Shown here piece by piece: positions 54,780 through 63,962 of a DNA stretch of 64,000 bases (position 1 is its first letter; the number at the start of each line of letters is the position of its first letter). The notes beneath the pieces were generated by a model. That model was not told where the DNA came from, made no database searches, and saw nothing but the letters and a program-made list of their open reading frames with translations. The DNA lies in assembly GCA_964371055.1 (NCBI GenBank), contig CAYJLF010000002.1, positions 1-64,000 on the forward strand. Reading direction: 5' to 3'. This DNA comes from CAYJLF01 sp964371055 (GTDB taxonomy: Bacteria > Eisenbacteria > RBG-16-71-46 > CAIMUX01). The position numbers were made by a program, and so were the translations under genes.

Positions 54780-55047
54780 TTATCGGGCGATCACGAACCT
54801 CTTCACGATCACCGGACGAACCACGGCGATGCGGGCGAAGTGGATCCCGTCGACGCAGTGACGGCGCGTCTCCAGGATCGATGCCCCGCCCGCATCACGG
54901 TGGCCCGAGGTCAGGGGTTCGACCTGGCCGGCAGACCACGTCGAGGACCTCCACGGGGACCTCGGTGCCCCTCTCCAGGCGGCCGACGAGGCGGGCGCGG
55001 CCCGCGTCGCGCCGCACGCCGGTGACGATGCCTGGCACCGCCTGGCA
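54780..55047 (-). pseudogene. Decayed sorting-domain gene copy
   Basis: On the minus strand 55040-54900 reads GVRRDAGRARLVGRLERGTE and VEVLDVVCRPGR. After a stop, another frame reads GIHFARIAVVRPVIVKRFVI up to a TAA at 54780. These correspond to IRRDGDEFRLVYRLDAAAKV and GVYFVRIKVNDEVIVREFVI of the intact gene at 51262. Nonsense and frameshift changes make it a pseudogene. An N-terminus is not visible. Confidence 0.65.
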
Positions 55048-55112
55048 CCGCCTGGCCGCCTTGGCGCCACCTGACCGATAGTCGGATTTCGGCCCCGGCC
55101 TGATACATCCGG

Positions 55113-55346
55113 GTGGAGACGAGGATGTTTCCGGCGGCCCCTACGGCATCCAGGGCCTGGGCGGTGGAGGTGCCGATTCTCGAGGTGAGCCTTTCCGAGG
55201 TGGCTGACCGTCTCGGCGCCACGTCGATCAACGCCTACGCCCGGTACGAGCAGGGCCGGTCGATACCCACGGTGCAGAAGCTGTCTCAGCTCTTCGCCGC
55301 CGTTTCCACGCATCGGGACTTCGTCGTCGTCGAAAGCGAAGCGTGA
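55113..55346 (+). CDS. HTH antitoxin C-terminal part, probably N-truncated
   Basis: The frame ends with VPILEVSLSEVADRLGATSI and NAYARYEQGRSIPTVQKLSQ, an XRE-like HTH found at the C-terminus of small HicB-like or stand-alone antitoxins. The part before AWAVEVP does not resemble the family and probably comes from flanking DNA. The GTG start is therefore doubtful and the gene may be a fragment. Confidence 0.45.
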   Translation: METRMFPAAPTASRAWAVEVPILEVSLSEVADRLGATSINAYARYEQGRSIPTVQKLSQLFAAVSTHRDFVVVESEA

Positions 55347-55386
55347 GCGGGGCGCCTCCGGTCTCGGACGTCTGGCCTCGAACGCA

Positions 55387-56964
55387 TTACCGCAGCCGCA
55401 CGACACTCGCCTCCGCGCGGACCGCTCCCGCGCCGGCTCCCTCCGCCCCTAGCACCCGGACGTAGTACACCCCCGCCGGGACCTCGCGGCCAAAGCTGTC
55501 GGTGCCATCCCATGGAATCGTTCCACCGGAGCGGGGGACGCGCAGTCGCCGCACGAGCCGCCCGGCGGCGTCGAAGACATCGGCCTTGCTCTTCGCCCCC
55601 GCCTCCCCCGGCGCGATCCGCAACGAGAGCGCAGACGAGAACGGGTTGGGGCTGACGACGAGGATCCGAACTGCGGCCGGCGACCCGACCGCAACCTCCA
55701 TCGCCGCGCACCCGACGGGATGTGCCCCGACCAACCCGCAGGACGGGTTGAACTCCGGCGCGCAGGGCGAGTCGCCGCGCACCGAGAAGTCGCCCGCCGC
55801 CGGATCGCAGAAGAGCGGATCGGCCGAGAGGTTGCCCGCCACCTCCTCCAGGCCCGCGATGCAGCCGGTGTAGTCACCTCCCGCGTTGTCATACAGGTCG
55901 CAGCAGCCGAGCGCCACGTCTCCTCCATCGCAACGGACCGCGCCGCCCTCGAGGGTCCCCGCGACGATCGATCGATCGCAGTATGCGGTCGCCGCCGAAT
56001 AGACGGCGATCCCCCCGCCGGACGGCGCCCGATTGGCGTGGAGCGTGCACGAGGTCAAGGCCACGCTGGAACCGCCGAAGAGGCCGGTCCCGCCGCCGCT
56101 CTTGCCGGCCCGGTTGCCGTCGAGCGTGCACTCGACCAACTCCATCTCCGCCAGGATCCGCGCCCCGATCCCGCCTCCGGCGTCGGTGGCGACGTTGTCC
56201 CGGAAGAGGCAACGGAGAAAGGTAGGAAACCCCCACTCGCCGAACGCCCCTCCTCCGATGGCCGCGCTGTTCGCGTCGAAGATGCACTCCTCGAACTCCG
56301 GCCGGGCCGTGTTGGTCGCGCTGGCGCCGCCTCCGTTCTCCGCCGAGTTGCCGGCGAACGTGCACTCGATGACTCGCCCCCGGCTGTTGGAGAAGGCGAT
56401 CCCGCCGCCCGTCGTGGCGGAGTTGCCCCGGAAAACACAGGCGCGGAGGAGAGCGTTGCAGTCGTCCCCGACGGAGATCCCTCCGCCCACCGTGGCCGAG
56501 TTGTTCTCCAGGTGACAACGCTCGAGGATGGGAGAGGCGCCTCCAAGGCAGCGGACCCCGCCACCGTTGCAGTCGGGTCAGAGCCCGTCGGCCGTCCCGT
56601 TCCGGATCGTCAGATCCCGCACCATCGCGCCGGCCGTGTCGGCGGAGCCGAAGTCGATCCCCCGGTGTGCCGTGCCGCGTCCCCTCGATGGCTCGAAACA
56701 GTCGATGACGCTGCGGGTCGGATCGCCGCTCCTCCCCGTCAGGACGATCGCCTTGCCCCGGAAGAGCAGGTCGTGATTCCCCTTCCCGCGGAAGACCCCG
56801 TCGGCCAGCGCCACCGTGTCGCCGTCCTTGCAAGCGTCGATGGCATCCTGGATCAAGGGTACATCGCCGCTGCCGTCCGGCCGGACGAGCAGAGTGGCTG
56901 CCCGGGAGTCCGACGCCACGGATCCGGCCAGCAGAAGAGCGGCGAGCATCAGTTTGAGGATCAT
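55387..56964 (-). pseudogene. Exported parallel beta-helix protein with an in-frame TGA
   Basis: On the minus strand, from ATG 56964, a signal sequence (ILKLMLAALLLAGSVA) and LLVRPDGSGDVPLIQDAIDA, the start of a pectate-lyase-like beta-helix, read to TGA at 56580-56578. The same frame then continues without shift through GGGVRCLGG, repeated NSA..GGG turns (GNSATTGGGIAFSNS, GNSAENGGGASATN) and a C-terminal FlgD-like domain (ADVFDAAGRLVRRL, AGVYYVRVL) to 55387. Without the stop it would be ~525 aa. A GGA-to-TGA change or a base error are the simplest explanations; other genes here end in TGA, so code reassignment is unlikely. Confidence 0.75.
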
Positions 56965-57062
56965 GTTGATCAAGGATACCACGACCACGGGCGGCACGGC
57001 CCGGGGCGAGGGCCCGGAGCATCCGCTCGTTCCGCAGGCTGGCGCGTGGTACTCTCTCTGCG

Positions 57063-57290
57063 ATGAACACGGTCGAGCGTGAATACCGGACCCGTCTCGG
57101 GCAGCTGTCCGGCCGGGAACGGGTGGCGATGTCGGTCGGTCTGCTGGCCGAGTTGTGCGGCATGGTTCGCCATCGAATCGAGCGGGCGGAGCCGGGGCTC
57201 TCGGAGCGCGAGGTCCGGATCCGGGTCGCCAAGGCGCTCTACGCTACCGACGCCGAGGCTCAACGCCTCCTTGCGCGTCTCGAGCGATGA
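57063..57290 (+). CDS. Small partner of the nucleotidyltransferase (75 aa)
   Basis: A helical 75-aa protein (REYRTRLGQLSGRERVAMSV, SEREVRIRVAKALYATDAEA) whose last codons overlap the next start (ATGA). Such short proteins regularly precede nucleotidyltransferase-fold toxins or antitoxins. I cannot assign which of the two is the toxin. Confidence 0.65.
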   Translation: MNTVEREYRTRLGQLSGRERVAMSVGLLAELCGMVRHRIERAEPGLSEREVRIRVAKALYATDAEAQRLLARLER

Positions 57291-57859
57291 ACGAAGCCGA
57301 TCTGCGTCGCACCGTCGAGCGGATCGCGTCGATCCTCACATCTCTCGGGATTCGATTCCACCTGACGGGCGGATTGGCATCCTCGTTCTACGGGGAGCCG
57401 CGCACGACCCGGGATGCCGACTTTGTGGTGCGCCTCGCGCCAGGAGATGTCCGTCCGCTGATCGACGCCCTGAACGAGAGGTTCCTCATCAACGAAGCTT
57501 CCGTGCGAGATGCCGTCGGCCGCCGCGGCATGTTCCAGGCTCTGGATCGCGAGACCATGATCAAGGCGGACTTCCATGCTGGGGAGCTGATTCCGGGTGA
57601 ATTCGGCCGGAGCTCCGAGAAAGAGCTGCTCGAAGGCCTTACCGTTCCCCTGGTTTCGAAGGAGGATGCCGTTCTTTCCAAGCTCATTTGGATCCGGGAA
57701 GGGAGTGACCGGAGCCGAAGCGACGTGTTGGGGATGCTCCTTGACCCGGCCCCATTCGATCTCGACTTCGTCCGTGCGCTTGCGGGCGAACTCGGATGCG
57801 GCGCCATCCTCGAACGACTGGAAAGAGACGCCAACGACCTGCGCAATCCCGCGCTGTAG
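57287..57859 (+). CDS. Nucleotidyltransferase-fold protein (AbiEii/DUF6036-like)
   Basis: This 190-aa protein has the nucleotidyltransferase motif FHLTGGLASSFYG followed by RTTRDADFVV (D43, D45). VSKEDAVLSKLIWIREGSDR later is a typical C-terminal helix pair. The family includes AbiEii/MNT-type components of toxin-antitoxin systems that nucleotidylate tRNA or partner proteins. It is translationally coupled to the 75-aa protein upstream. Confidence 0.75.
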   Translation: MNEADLRRTVERIASILTSLGIRFHLTGGLASSFYGEPRTTRDADFVVRLAPGDVRPLIDALNERFLINEASVRDAVGRRGMFQALDRETMIKADFHAGELIPGEFGRSSEKELLEGLTVPLVSKEDAVLSKLIWIREGSDRSRSDVLGMLLDPAPFDLDFVRALAGELGCGAILERLERDANDLRNPAL

Positions 57860-57923
57860 CCGGCGGCCAGCGCCGGGCGGTTCGCCGTCGCGGGACGATC
57901 CTCACGGATGACCGTCGTACGGT

Positions 57924-60797
57924 CTACCGGATGACGAGCAGGCGCCGGGACTGCGCCACGCCATCGACCTCGAGGCGGCAGAGATAAAGCCCCGCCCCGA
58001 CCGGCCGCCCCGCGCTGTCCTTCAGGTCCCAGGATACTTCGTGACGGCCGGCCGCCTGGCGCCCCGGAGTTTCCAGCCGCCGGATGAACCGGCCGGCGAC
58101 GTCATAGAGCTCCAATCGCACCCGGGCCGCGGTCTCCAGCTCGTAGACGACGGTTGCCGCTTCCGCCGCCGGATTCGGCTGACCGCCGAGCCGCGCGGAC
58201 CCTCGCCGCCCGGGCGCGCCCTCCTCGGGTCCGGCCGAGGTCGGCGTCGGCACCAGCCACTCGGGATCGCAGTCCAGGTTGATCATCTGGACCCGGTACC
58301 ACGTGTGGTCCTGCACGATCAGGTTGTCCTCAGCGTCGAAAGCCAGATCCCCCGGGGTACCCATGAACAGGTCGATCGAAGCGTCGGGCGTCTGGCGCGC
58401 CAGCGGGTCCGCGTAGAACCAGAGCTGCTTGAGGGCGCGCGGCTCCGGATCCCCGTAGTACCCGTCGTTTCCGACCACCATGCGATTGCGGCTGTCGAAT
58501 GCGACGCTGACGGGGGACCCCGGCCGATCCACCGTCCAGTAGGCGCAATCGCCAAGCTCATCGAAGTTCGGAGCGTTGAAGAGCAGCCAGGCGTCAAGGT
58601 CCGGAAACAAGGCCGTGGCGTCCCGCAGTTCCTCGGCCCGGAAAGCGACCATGCGCCGATTTCCGCTGCACTCGTAGGCGTTGTCCACGACGAAGAGGTT
58701 CCCGAAGTTGTCGACCTTCAGCATCGTCGCGGTGCACAGGGTCGCCGCGGTGGGATGGTCCAGGCCCCGGTTGCAGCGCACCTCGGTCCGGTCGACCTGG
58801 CCGAGGACCATGTCCACGAAGAGACTGTCTCCGTATTGCTCGTAGTTCCGAACCCGGAAGATCCTCGTGCCCACGGCGTCAACGATGTACAGGGCGTGGG
58901 CAGCCGTATCGAAGGCCATCGCCCCGACCTGCACCCAGCCGTCTCCTCCCTCCCGCCGGACCTCCTCGCGCGTGTCCGCCCAGTAGAGCGGCACGAAGTC
59001 CCCGATGGGGGACTGGGTGGAGGACGTGATGGGGAGCTGGTAGATCTGGATCTGTCCGTGTTCGCCGGAGAGCCAGAGCCGGTCCCCCTCGTCGATTCCG
59101 GCGCTCAACCAATTGCGTCCCTGAAACCCGCCCGTCAGCACGTAGTCCGCGGCCGCGCCGAACGGCCTCGATCGGTAGTCGTCAAAGACCTTCAGGCGGT
59201 TGCCCTCGTCTCGGACCAGAAGCTGGTCGCCGTGGACGGCCATCCCGACGGACTCGCCGAGCCGGTCGTCCGACCGGTGATTCGGTCCCTTCGGAAACAG
59301 GACGCCGTTGGCCTCGGGCAGGCAGGTGTCCCCCTCGGAGACGTACGTCTCGTACGGGAGCTCATATCGGTAGACGGTGCTGAAGAACTCATCGGCGAGA
59401 TACAGGTTGTCGGCGCGGTCGACCCCGAGTGACCCGCCCGGCGACCAGAGATGGTCCCCGTCGTAGATGGACCCGCAACCCGGAGGGTAGACGGAGTCGC
59501 CCCCCCGCAGCCGGTCGTTCTGCGCCCCGACGACCGCCACGATCGCTCCATCGGCCGCGATCAGGAGCGCCCGGTTGCTCGAGTGCTCATTCAGCCAGAT
59601 CTCTCCCTCCGCATAGGGCCCGGTCTGATACGGGTTGAAGCAGAAGCCGGTGCACTGGAAGCGATAGGTTCCCTGCCCGTCCCAGCCGTCCCAGTTCGTG
59701 AAGGGCCCGCTCTGGAGCGGCTCGATCCGGCGCGAGGCCGCCATGCCGTTCATGAACGGGGGCGTGAAGACCAGCATTCGGGCGAAGAAGGGCGCCGGGA
59801 ACTCGTCGAGGACGTACAGCTCTCCGGTGGTCGGATGCACCCGCGCCAGGGTCGGTGTGCACATCTGGTCGAGGGGACCGTCGGGAACGCAACCGGAGGC
59901 GGTGAAGTCCGGCTGTCCGAGCACGAGATCGGCGTTGGCCGAACCGGGCGGGAACCGGAGCACCCGGCTGTTGAAGGTGTCGGCGATCCAGACGTTGCCC
60001 TCCGGGTCCACCGACACGCCTCGCGACGTCACATGGTCGAAGTAGGGACTCCCGGTGCTGATCCAGAGCGAGTGGTCATCCGGCGGCGCCGGGGGGCCGT
60101 AGTTGCTGCCGCGGTTCCGTCCGTTGGACGTCATTCCGAGCTGTCCCCAGACGAAATCCGCCACGGCATCCCCCCGGCCGCCCGAGTTCTCCGTACTGAA
60201 CGGGGCGTTGTACCGGAGCACACGGTTGTTGTAGGGATCGGGGACATAGAGGTTGCCCTCCGCGTCCACGTCGATGTTCATCCGCATCCAGGACTCGGCG
60301 GTGTTGTTCGACAGCGGGTAGCCGAGGAGACAGAGGCACGAGGCGGTGGGCGCCAGGTGAAAGCCGAGGTTGTTGTCGCCATTGCAGGAGGCGGTGCCCG
60401 TCTCCGGTTGGCCGAAGACGAGATCCGCGGGCCGCGTGCCGTCGAGCGGACAGGTCGTCCCCTCTGGGCAGGGAATGTCGAATCCGAGGACCCGGTTGTT
60501 GCCGCTGTCGACGACGTAGATGCGGAGCTGGCCGAGGGGAGCGTTGCGATCCACGACGACTCCGGGAGCATGGTAGATGCCGGTGGCGGTGACCAGGTTG
60601 CGCCCGGTCTCGGAAAGCCTTTCTTGCCCCAGGAGCCGGAGGACGTCGATCGACTTCCCGTAGTAGTCGATCGGCGGGAAGGACCCGCAGTCGGACGCCG
60701 CCCGGCCCGTCAGGCCGAGCATCAGGATCATGGCGAGCGACCAGCGGGCGGTGTGCACGGCGAAGCGCGCTTTAGATTCGCGTGGCTTGCGTTCCAT
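57924..60797 (-). CDS. Exported NHL-repeat protein with FlgD-type sorting domain
   Basis: This 957-aa protein has a signal segment (WSLAMILMLGLTGRAASD). Repeated NHL-type blocks follow (IYVVDSGNNRVLGFD, LYVPDPYNNRVLRYN, VWIADTFNSRVLRFP, LYIVDAVGTRIFRV), making one or more beta-propellers. Interspersed phrases DLVFGQPE and DLVLGQPDF are shared by a family of metagenomic secreted NHL proteins. The C-terminus has RLELYDVAGRFIRRL and GAGLYLCRLEVDG, the sorting domain. GGGGGAG lies upstream of ATG 60797, so longer readings are not needed. Function is unknown, probably binding at the cell surface. Confidence 0.8.
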   Translation of the reverse strand: MERKPRESKARFAVHTARWSLAMILMLGLTGRAASDCGSFPPIDYYGKSIDVLRLLGQERLSETGRNLVTATGIYHAPGVVVDRNAPLGQLRIYVVDSGNNRVLGFDIPCPEGTTCPLDGTRPADLVFGQPETGTASCNGDNNLGFHLAPTASCLCLLGYPLSNNTAESWMRMNIDVDAEGNLYVPDPYNNRVLRYNAPFSTENSGGRGDAVADFVWGQLGMTSNGRNRGSNYGPPAPPDDHSLWISTGSPYFDHVTSRGVSVDPEGNVWIADTFNSRVLRFPPGSANADLVLGQPDFTASGCVPDGPLDQMCTPTLARVHPTTGELYVLDEFPAPFFARMLVFTPPFMNGMAASRRIEPLQSGPFTNWDGWDGQGTYRFQCTGFCFNPYQTGPYAEGEIWLNEHSSNRALLIAADGAIVAVVGAQNDRLRGGDSVYPPGCGSIYDGDHLWSPGGSLGVDRADNLYLADEFFSTVYRYELPYETYVSEGDTCLPEANGVLFPKGPNHRSDDRLGESVGMAVHGDQLLVRDEGNRLKVFDDYRSRPFGAAADYVLTGGFQGRNWLSAGIDEGDRLWLSGEHGQIQIYQLPITSSTQSPIGDFVPLYWADTREEVRREGGDGWVQVGAMAFDTAAHALYIVDAVGTRIFRVRNYEQYGDSLFVDMVLGQVDRTEVRCNRGLDHPTAATLCTATMLKVDNFGNLFVVDNAYECSGNRRMVAFRAEELRDATALFPDLDAWLLFNAPNFDELGDCAYWTVDRPGSPVSVAFDSRNRMVVGNDGYYGDPEPRALKQLWFYADPLARQTPDASIDLFMGTPGDLAFDAEDNLIVQDHTWYRVQMINLDCDPEWLVPTPTSAGPEEGAPGRRGSARLGGQPNPAAEAATVVYELETAARVRLELYDVAGRFIRRLETPGRQAAGRHEVSWDLKDSAGRPVGAGLYLCRLEVDGVAQSRRLLVIR

Positions 60798-61135
60798 GAT
60801 CTCCCCCGGAGTGAATCGCCATCTGCAGACCGTCCTCGAGCGGGACAACCCCTGGATTCTGGATCCGAAGGCTCGCAATTCCCTGCTTCGACACGCGTTA
60901 CCGAAGGACTTCATTCCACGGCGAGCAGTCCCCGGCCCGGGAGTCGTGCCGGTCCGCGCCGCTCTTCGAGTATGACGTGACATCTCTCGTCGGGCAACAT
61001 GCGCTCCTCTTTCTCGACCGGGTCCAACACCCTGAAAACGCCGGGCTGTTCATCAAGGGATTCGTCGATCGACACCACGGCGCCGCGATCCGACATGAAT
61101 TGCCGGCACCTCCCGGAACCCGTTACACCCGGGAC
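60798..61135. other. Divergent gap with one possible small minus-strand frame
   Basis: About 340 bases between divergent genes. A minus-strand frame 61096-60911 (61 codons, MSDRGAVVSIDESL...) has GGAGG 13 bases upstream and protein-like composition, but I know no family for it. Otherwise nothing is seen; promoters for both flanking genes should lie here. Confidence 0.35.
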
Positions 61136-61396
61136 GTGAAAACCCTTGCCGAAGACACCGCGCCGGAGGCGGAGCTCGTGCTGATCGAACTGCTTCGCCG
61201 CGCCTCCCCGGCCAGGAAGTGCCAGATGATCGTGGCGGCCAATCGAGCCGGTCGTGCGCTGACCATGGCCGGCCTTCGTGCGAGGCATCCTCACGAATCA
61301 CCCGAGCGGCTTTGGCGCCGCCTGGCAGACCTCTGGCTCGGCCCGGAGCTGGCGGCCGCGGCCTATGGCCCCCCTATCCCCGATGAGCGAGAGTAG
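61136..61396 (+). CDS. Small conserved hypothetical protein (86 aa)
   Basis: EDTAPEAELVLIELLRRASP and GRALTMAGLRARHPHESPER followed by RLADLWLGPELAAAAYGP match a widespread family of ~85-95-aa proteins that often accompany nucleotidyltransferase or DUF6036 genes. Here the nucleotidyltransferase is 3 kb away. GTG 61136 gives the family's usual length; the frame is open further upstream to 60977. Confidence 0.55.
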   Translation: MKTLAEDTAPEAELVLIELLRRASPARKCQMIVAANRAGRALTMAGLRARHPHESPERLWRRLADLWLGPELAAAAYGPPIPDERE

Positions 61397-61523
61397 CCCC
61401 GACCTGCTCGCCCGCGCGTCGGAAGACGCCGGCCTCTCGGGGGACGGGTCCGAAGCTTGACCCGATCGCGACACGTCCCGAGCCCAGCAGCCTGAACCGC
61501 GCTCTAATTCCCGAAGCCAGCCC

Positions 61524-62177
61524 TCACACCGCGCCGACCGCGAGCAGGTAGACGAGCATGTACCCCGCCGTCGCGAGAGCATGCCCAATCACCGCCGGCA
61601 CGGGAGTCCCGAATCGCTCGCGCGTCCAACCCCAGAAGGCGCCCGCGCCGAACACGATCGCGAGCATAAGGACGGCGACGGCCGGCCGGCCCGTCAGCTT
61701 GAGCGCCGTGAAGGCGTGATAGCTCGCGTAGAAGGCGGAGATGATCAGGACCGCGCCCGTTCGGCTCTTCCAGGCGCTCGCGCGATCGTGGATGAAGCCC
61801 CTCCAGAAGAGTTCCTCGGCGACCCCGTTGCCGAGCACCATGAGTCCGGTCAGGAGGAAGTCGTTCCCTCCGCCCCAGTCATCGATCGCCGACCGGAGGC
61901 GCGCCGGCTCGAGCAGCAACCCTCCGAACAGGCGGTAGAGGAGAAGGATCCCGGCGAACGCCAGGGCTCCTGATCCCAGGCCGAAGGCGACGGCCCTCCG
62001 GTCGAGTGACACCCTCGCGGATCGACGCCGGAGGATCGCCGGGATGACGAGGCAGAAACCGAGATGGTAGACGGCGAAGGTCAGCCAGACGTTTCGCAGG
62101 ACCCCGAGCGTGAGGACGACGGAGGTCGCCGCGAGTCCCATCAGACCGACGGTCACGATATCGTGCCGGTGGCTCAT
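61524..62177 (-). CDS. CPBP-family intramembrane metalloprotease
   Basis: This 217-aa multi-pass membrane protein has the CPBP (Abi) motifs: EELFWRGF (E121, E122, R126), ASYHAF (H154) and VIGHALATAGY (H199). The family includes Rce1-like prenyl-protein proteases and bacterial proteins for bacteriocin self-immunity. GGAG precedes ATG 62177. It stands alone; no substrate is suggested by neighbours. Confidence 0.8.
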   Translation of the reverse strand: MSHRHDIVTVGLMGLAATSVVLTLGVLRNVWLTFAVYHLGFCLVIPAILRRRSARVSLDRRAVAFGLGSGALAFAGILLLYRLFGGLLLEPARLRSAIDDWGGGNDFLLTGLMVLGNGVAEELFWRGFIHDRASAWKSRTGAVLIISAFYASYHAFTALKLTGRPAVAVLMLAIVFGAGAFWGWTRERFGTPVPAVIGHALATAGYMLVYLLAVGAV

Positions 62178-62267
62178 TCGCTCCGGGGGTGCACGAGCTA
62201 TCATTCACCCCGACGTTGAACCCGAGAGAATGGTCGCACAAGTCCTCCCTGCGGGTATTCGATTCGC

Positions 62268-62327
62268 CAAGACACGATTCGTCAAGTCACGACTTGACAA
62301 GTCACGACTCGACTATGCGCGATCCGG
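62268..62327. repeat. 15-bp tandem repeat, about four units
   Basis: Units at 62268, 62283, 62298 and 62313: CAAGACACGATTCGT, CAAGTCACGACTTGA, CAAGTCACGACTCGA, CTATGCGCGATCCGG. The middle two differ at one base and the outer ones are diverged. It lies in the 370-base gap between two divergently placed minus-strand genes, which otherwise shows nothing. Confidence 0.7.
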
Positions 62328-62546
62328 CATCGCCGCAGTCTGCCATCCTCTTCACTAGCTATGGGTTATCCCCCGGTCCGCGACCGCTGATTGAACTCCC
62401 GGATCTGTTCGTCCCACGCCTCCGCCCGGGCGTAGGTCTCGATCCAGAACGCACGGGTCGGGGCGGCCGCGAGCCTTCTCTCCGGCCTTACGGTCCGCCC
62501 CTCACCGCCGCTCAGTCCTGCCAACACTTCCCGTCGCCCACGACCC

Positions 62547-63962
62547 TCATGGCCGCGAATGGGCGGCTATCCAGGCGAGGATCGGCTGCCACGCCAACGA
62601 CTGAGCGTTGTTGGCGAGGAAGAGGTCGAGGTGACCGTAATCGTGGAGGATCTCTCCCGGATTCGTGCTGATGACGAGCGTGGAGACATCCTGGCTGCCG
62701 AGGAAGTCCAACTGGTAGAGCCCTGCCTCACCGAAGCCGCCGCGGCCGGTCACAAAGAAGACCGGCACCCGGATCCGGTCCCAGTGTCGATTCCAGGGCA
62801 CGTCCGCTCCGCAGATCTCGTGGGCCTGATCCATTCCCGCCACGTTCGATTCGACATAGGACATCGTGCAGAGCAGATCGATCCAGGCCTCGTTGGTGAT
62901 GTACTCCATGCCGATCGGCAGCTCTCCATCGAAGATGCCCGCGAAGAGGTGGAACGGAGGCACGCCGTAGAGCAGCCATGTTCCCACCGCGAGCGCGGCC
63001 TGGTAGTTGGACAGCCCCTCGAAGATCGGGGAGGCCCCCTGCGGGTCGTCTCTCGCCAGCAAACCGGCCGTGCGGAAGATCGCCCCCTCGCCATAGATGC
63101 CCGCCGCCACCTGACCCTCGTAGTACGGCACGAGAGAGCACATCAGCTCCCGCCACGGAGAGTCGTCCGGCACACGGACCACCATGTCCACGGGGATGAA
63201 ACCCTTCACCCGACGCAGGCCGGGGGGGAGCTGCGTGTCGCCATCGACGAGACCGAAGCTGATCTCCGCGCCGAAGCTGAAGCCGAGCAGCAGCATCTGG
63301 TCCCAGCCGTTGCCGCTCATGCGCCGCAGGAGGCGTGCGGCGTCGACCGCCAGGCCGAGGTCGGCGATGTGCATCGGCAGATCCCAGGTCGCCATGAATT
63401 CGAAGTTGGTCTCCTCCGGAGGCACGAGACACCAGCGCTGGTCGATACCCCAGACGTCGACGTCGTTTCCCGCGAGATAGGCCGCAAAACCGAAGTCATC
63501 CGGGAGGTGCGCGGTGTAGAGACCTGGGAGGAAGCAGAAGACGAAGTCGGTCGAGGCTCCATGCTGCAGGAAAACCGTCTCCTTCGTTCTGATCGGCCGC
63601 CCGGGGCGGCTCTCGCGGACAACGCGATGGAGTCCGAGCCGGTCGTACGGGCCGGCCCCGACCTGAATCTCGAACGTGTAATGGACGATGTCGCCCGTGA
63701 TGACCTGTCGATCGACGGAAATCACCTGGCACTTCTCAGGCGTCAGGAGCCGACCTCCGGCGAGGTCGACGGGGAGGCCAGCCTCATCGAGGGCAGGCCA
63801 GCCGGTCCTTTCCATGATCGTCAAGGCGATTCCCTCGGGCTGGGCGAGGGGCAACGCCGTCTCCGGCGGCGCGGTGGGAGGCGTCAGCCTCTCCTCCTCC
63901 TGACAGGCCACGATGGGGAGTAGCAACAGGACGGCAACGAGCAGGACGATGCGTCGGCTCAT
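62547..63962 (-). CDS. Alpha/beta-hydrolase lipoprotein
   Basis: This 471-aa protein has a lipoprotein signal (LLVAVLLLLPIVAC). An alpha/beta-hydrolase domain shows the oxyanion-type ETVFLQHGAST, VDVWGIDQRW, and the nucleophile elbow LLLGFSFGAEI (GxSxG). RIRVPVFFVTGRGG and ILHDYGHLDLF near the end carry the likely acid and histidine (H in DYGHLD). The last segment resembles acid-lipase/PHA-type hydrolases. AGGAGGAG precedes ATG 63962. The substrate is unknown; an envelope-anchored esterase or lipase is likely. Confidence 0.75.
   Translation of the reverse strand: MSRRIVLLVAVLLLLPIVACQEEERLTPPTAPPETALPLAQPEGIALTIMERTGWPALDEAGLPVDLAGGRLLTPEKCQVISVDRQVITGDIVHYTFEIQVGAGPYDRLGLHRVVRESRPGRPIRTKETVFLQHGASTDFVFCFLPGLYTAHLPDDFGFAAYLAGNDVDVWGIDQRWCLVPPEETNFEFMATWDLPMHIADLGLAVDAARLLRRMSGNGWDQMLLLGFSFGAEISFGLVDGDTQLPPGLRRVKGFIPVDMVVRVPDDSPWRELMCSLVPYYEGQVAAGIYGEGAIFRTAGLLARDDPQGASPIFEGLSNYQAALAVGTWLLYGVPPFHLFAGIFDGELPIGMEYITNEAWIDLLCTMSYVESNVAGMDQAHEICGADVPWNRHWDRIRVPVFFVTGRGGFGEAGLYQLDFLGSQDVSTLVISTNPGEILHDYGHLDLFLANNAQSLAWQPILAWIAAHSRP

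Noticed and set aside
56578..56580. UGA recoding or selenocysteine in the beta-helix gene
   Set aside because: Many other genes in the window end in TGA and no SECIS-like hairpin is evident after the codon.
57924..60983. Longer 1019-aa reading of the NHL-repeat gene
   Set aside because: The first 62 codons are arginine-rich with no signal sequence; GGGGGAG upstream of 60797 and the signal segment just after it support the shorter form.
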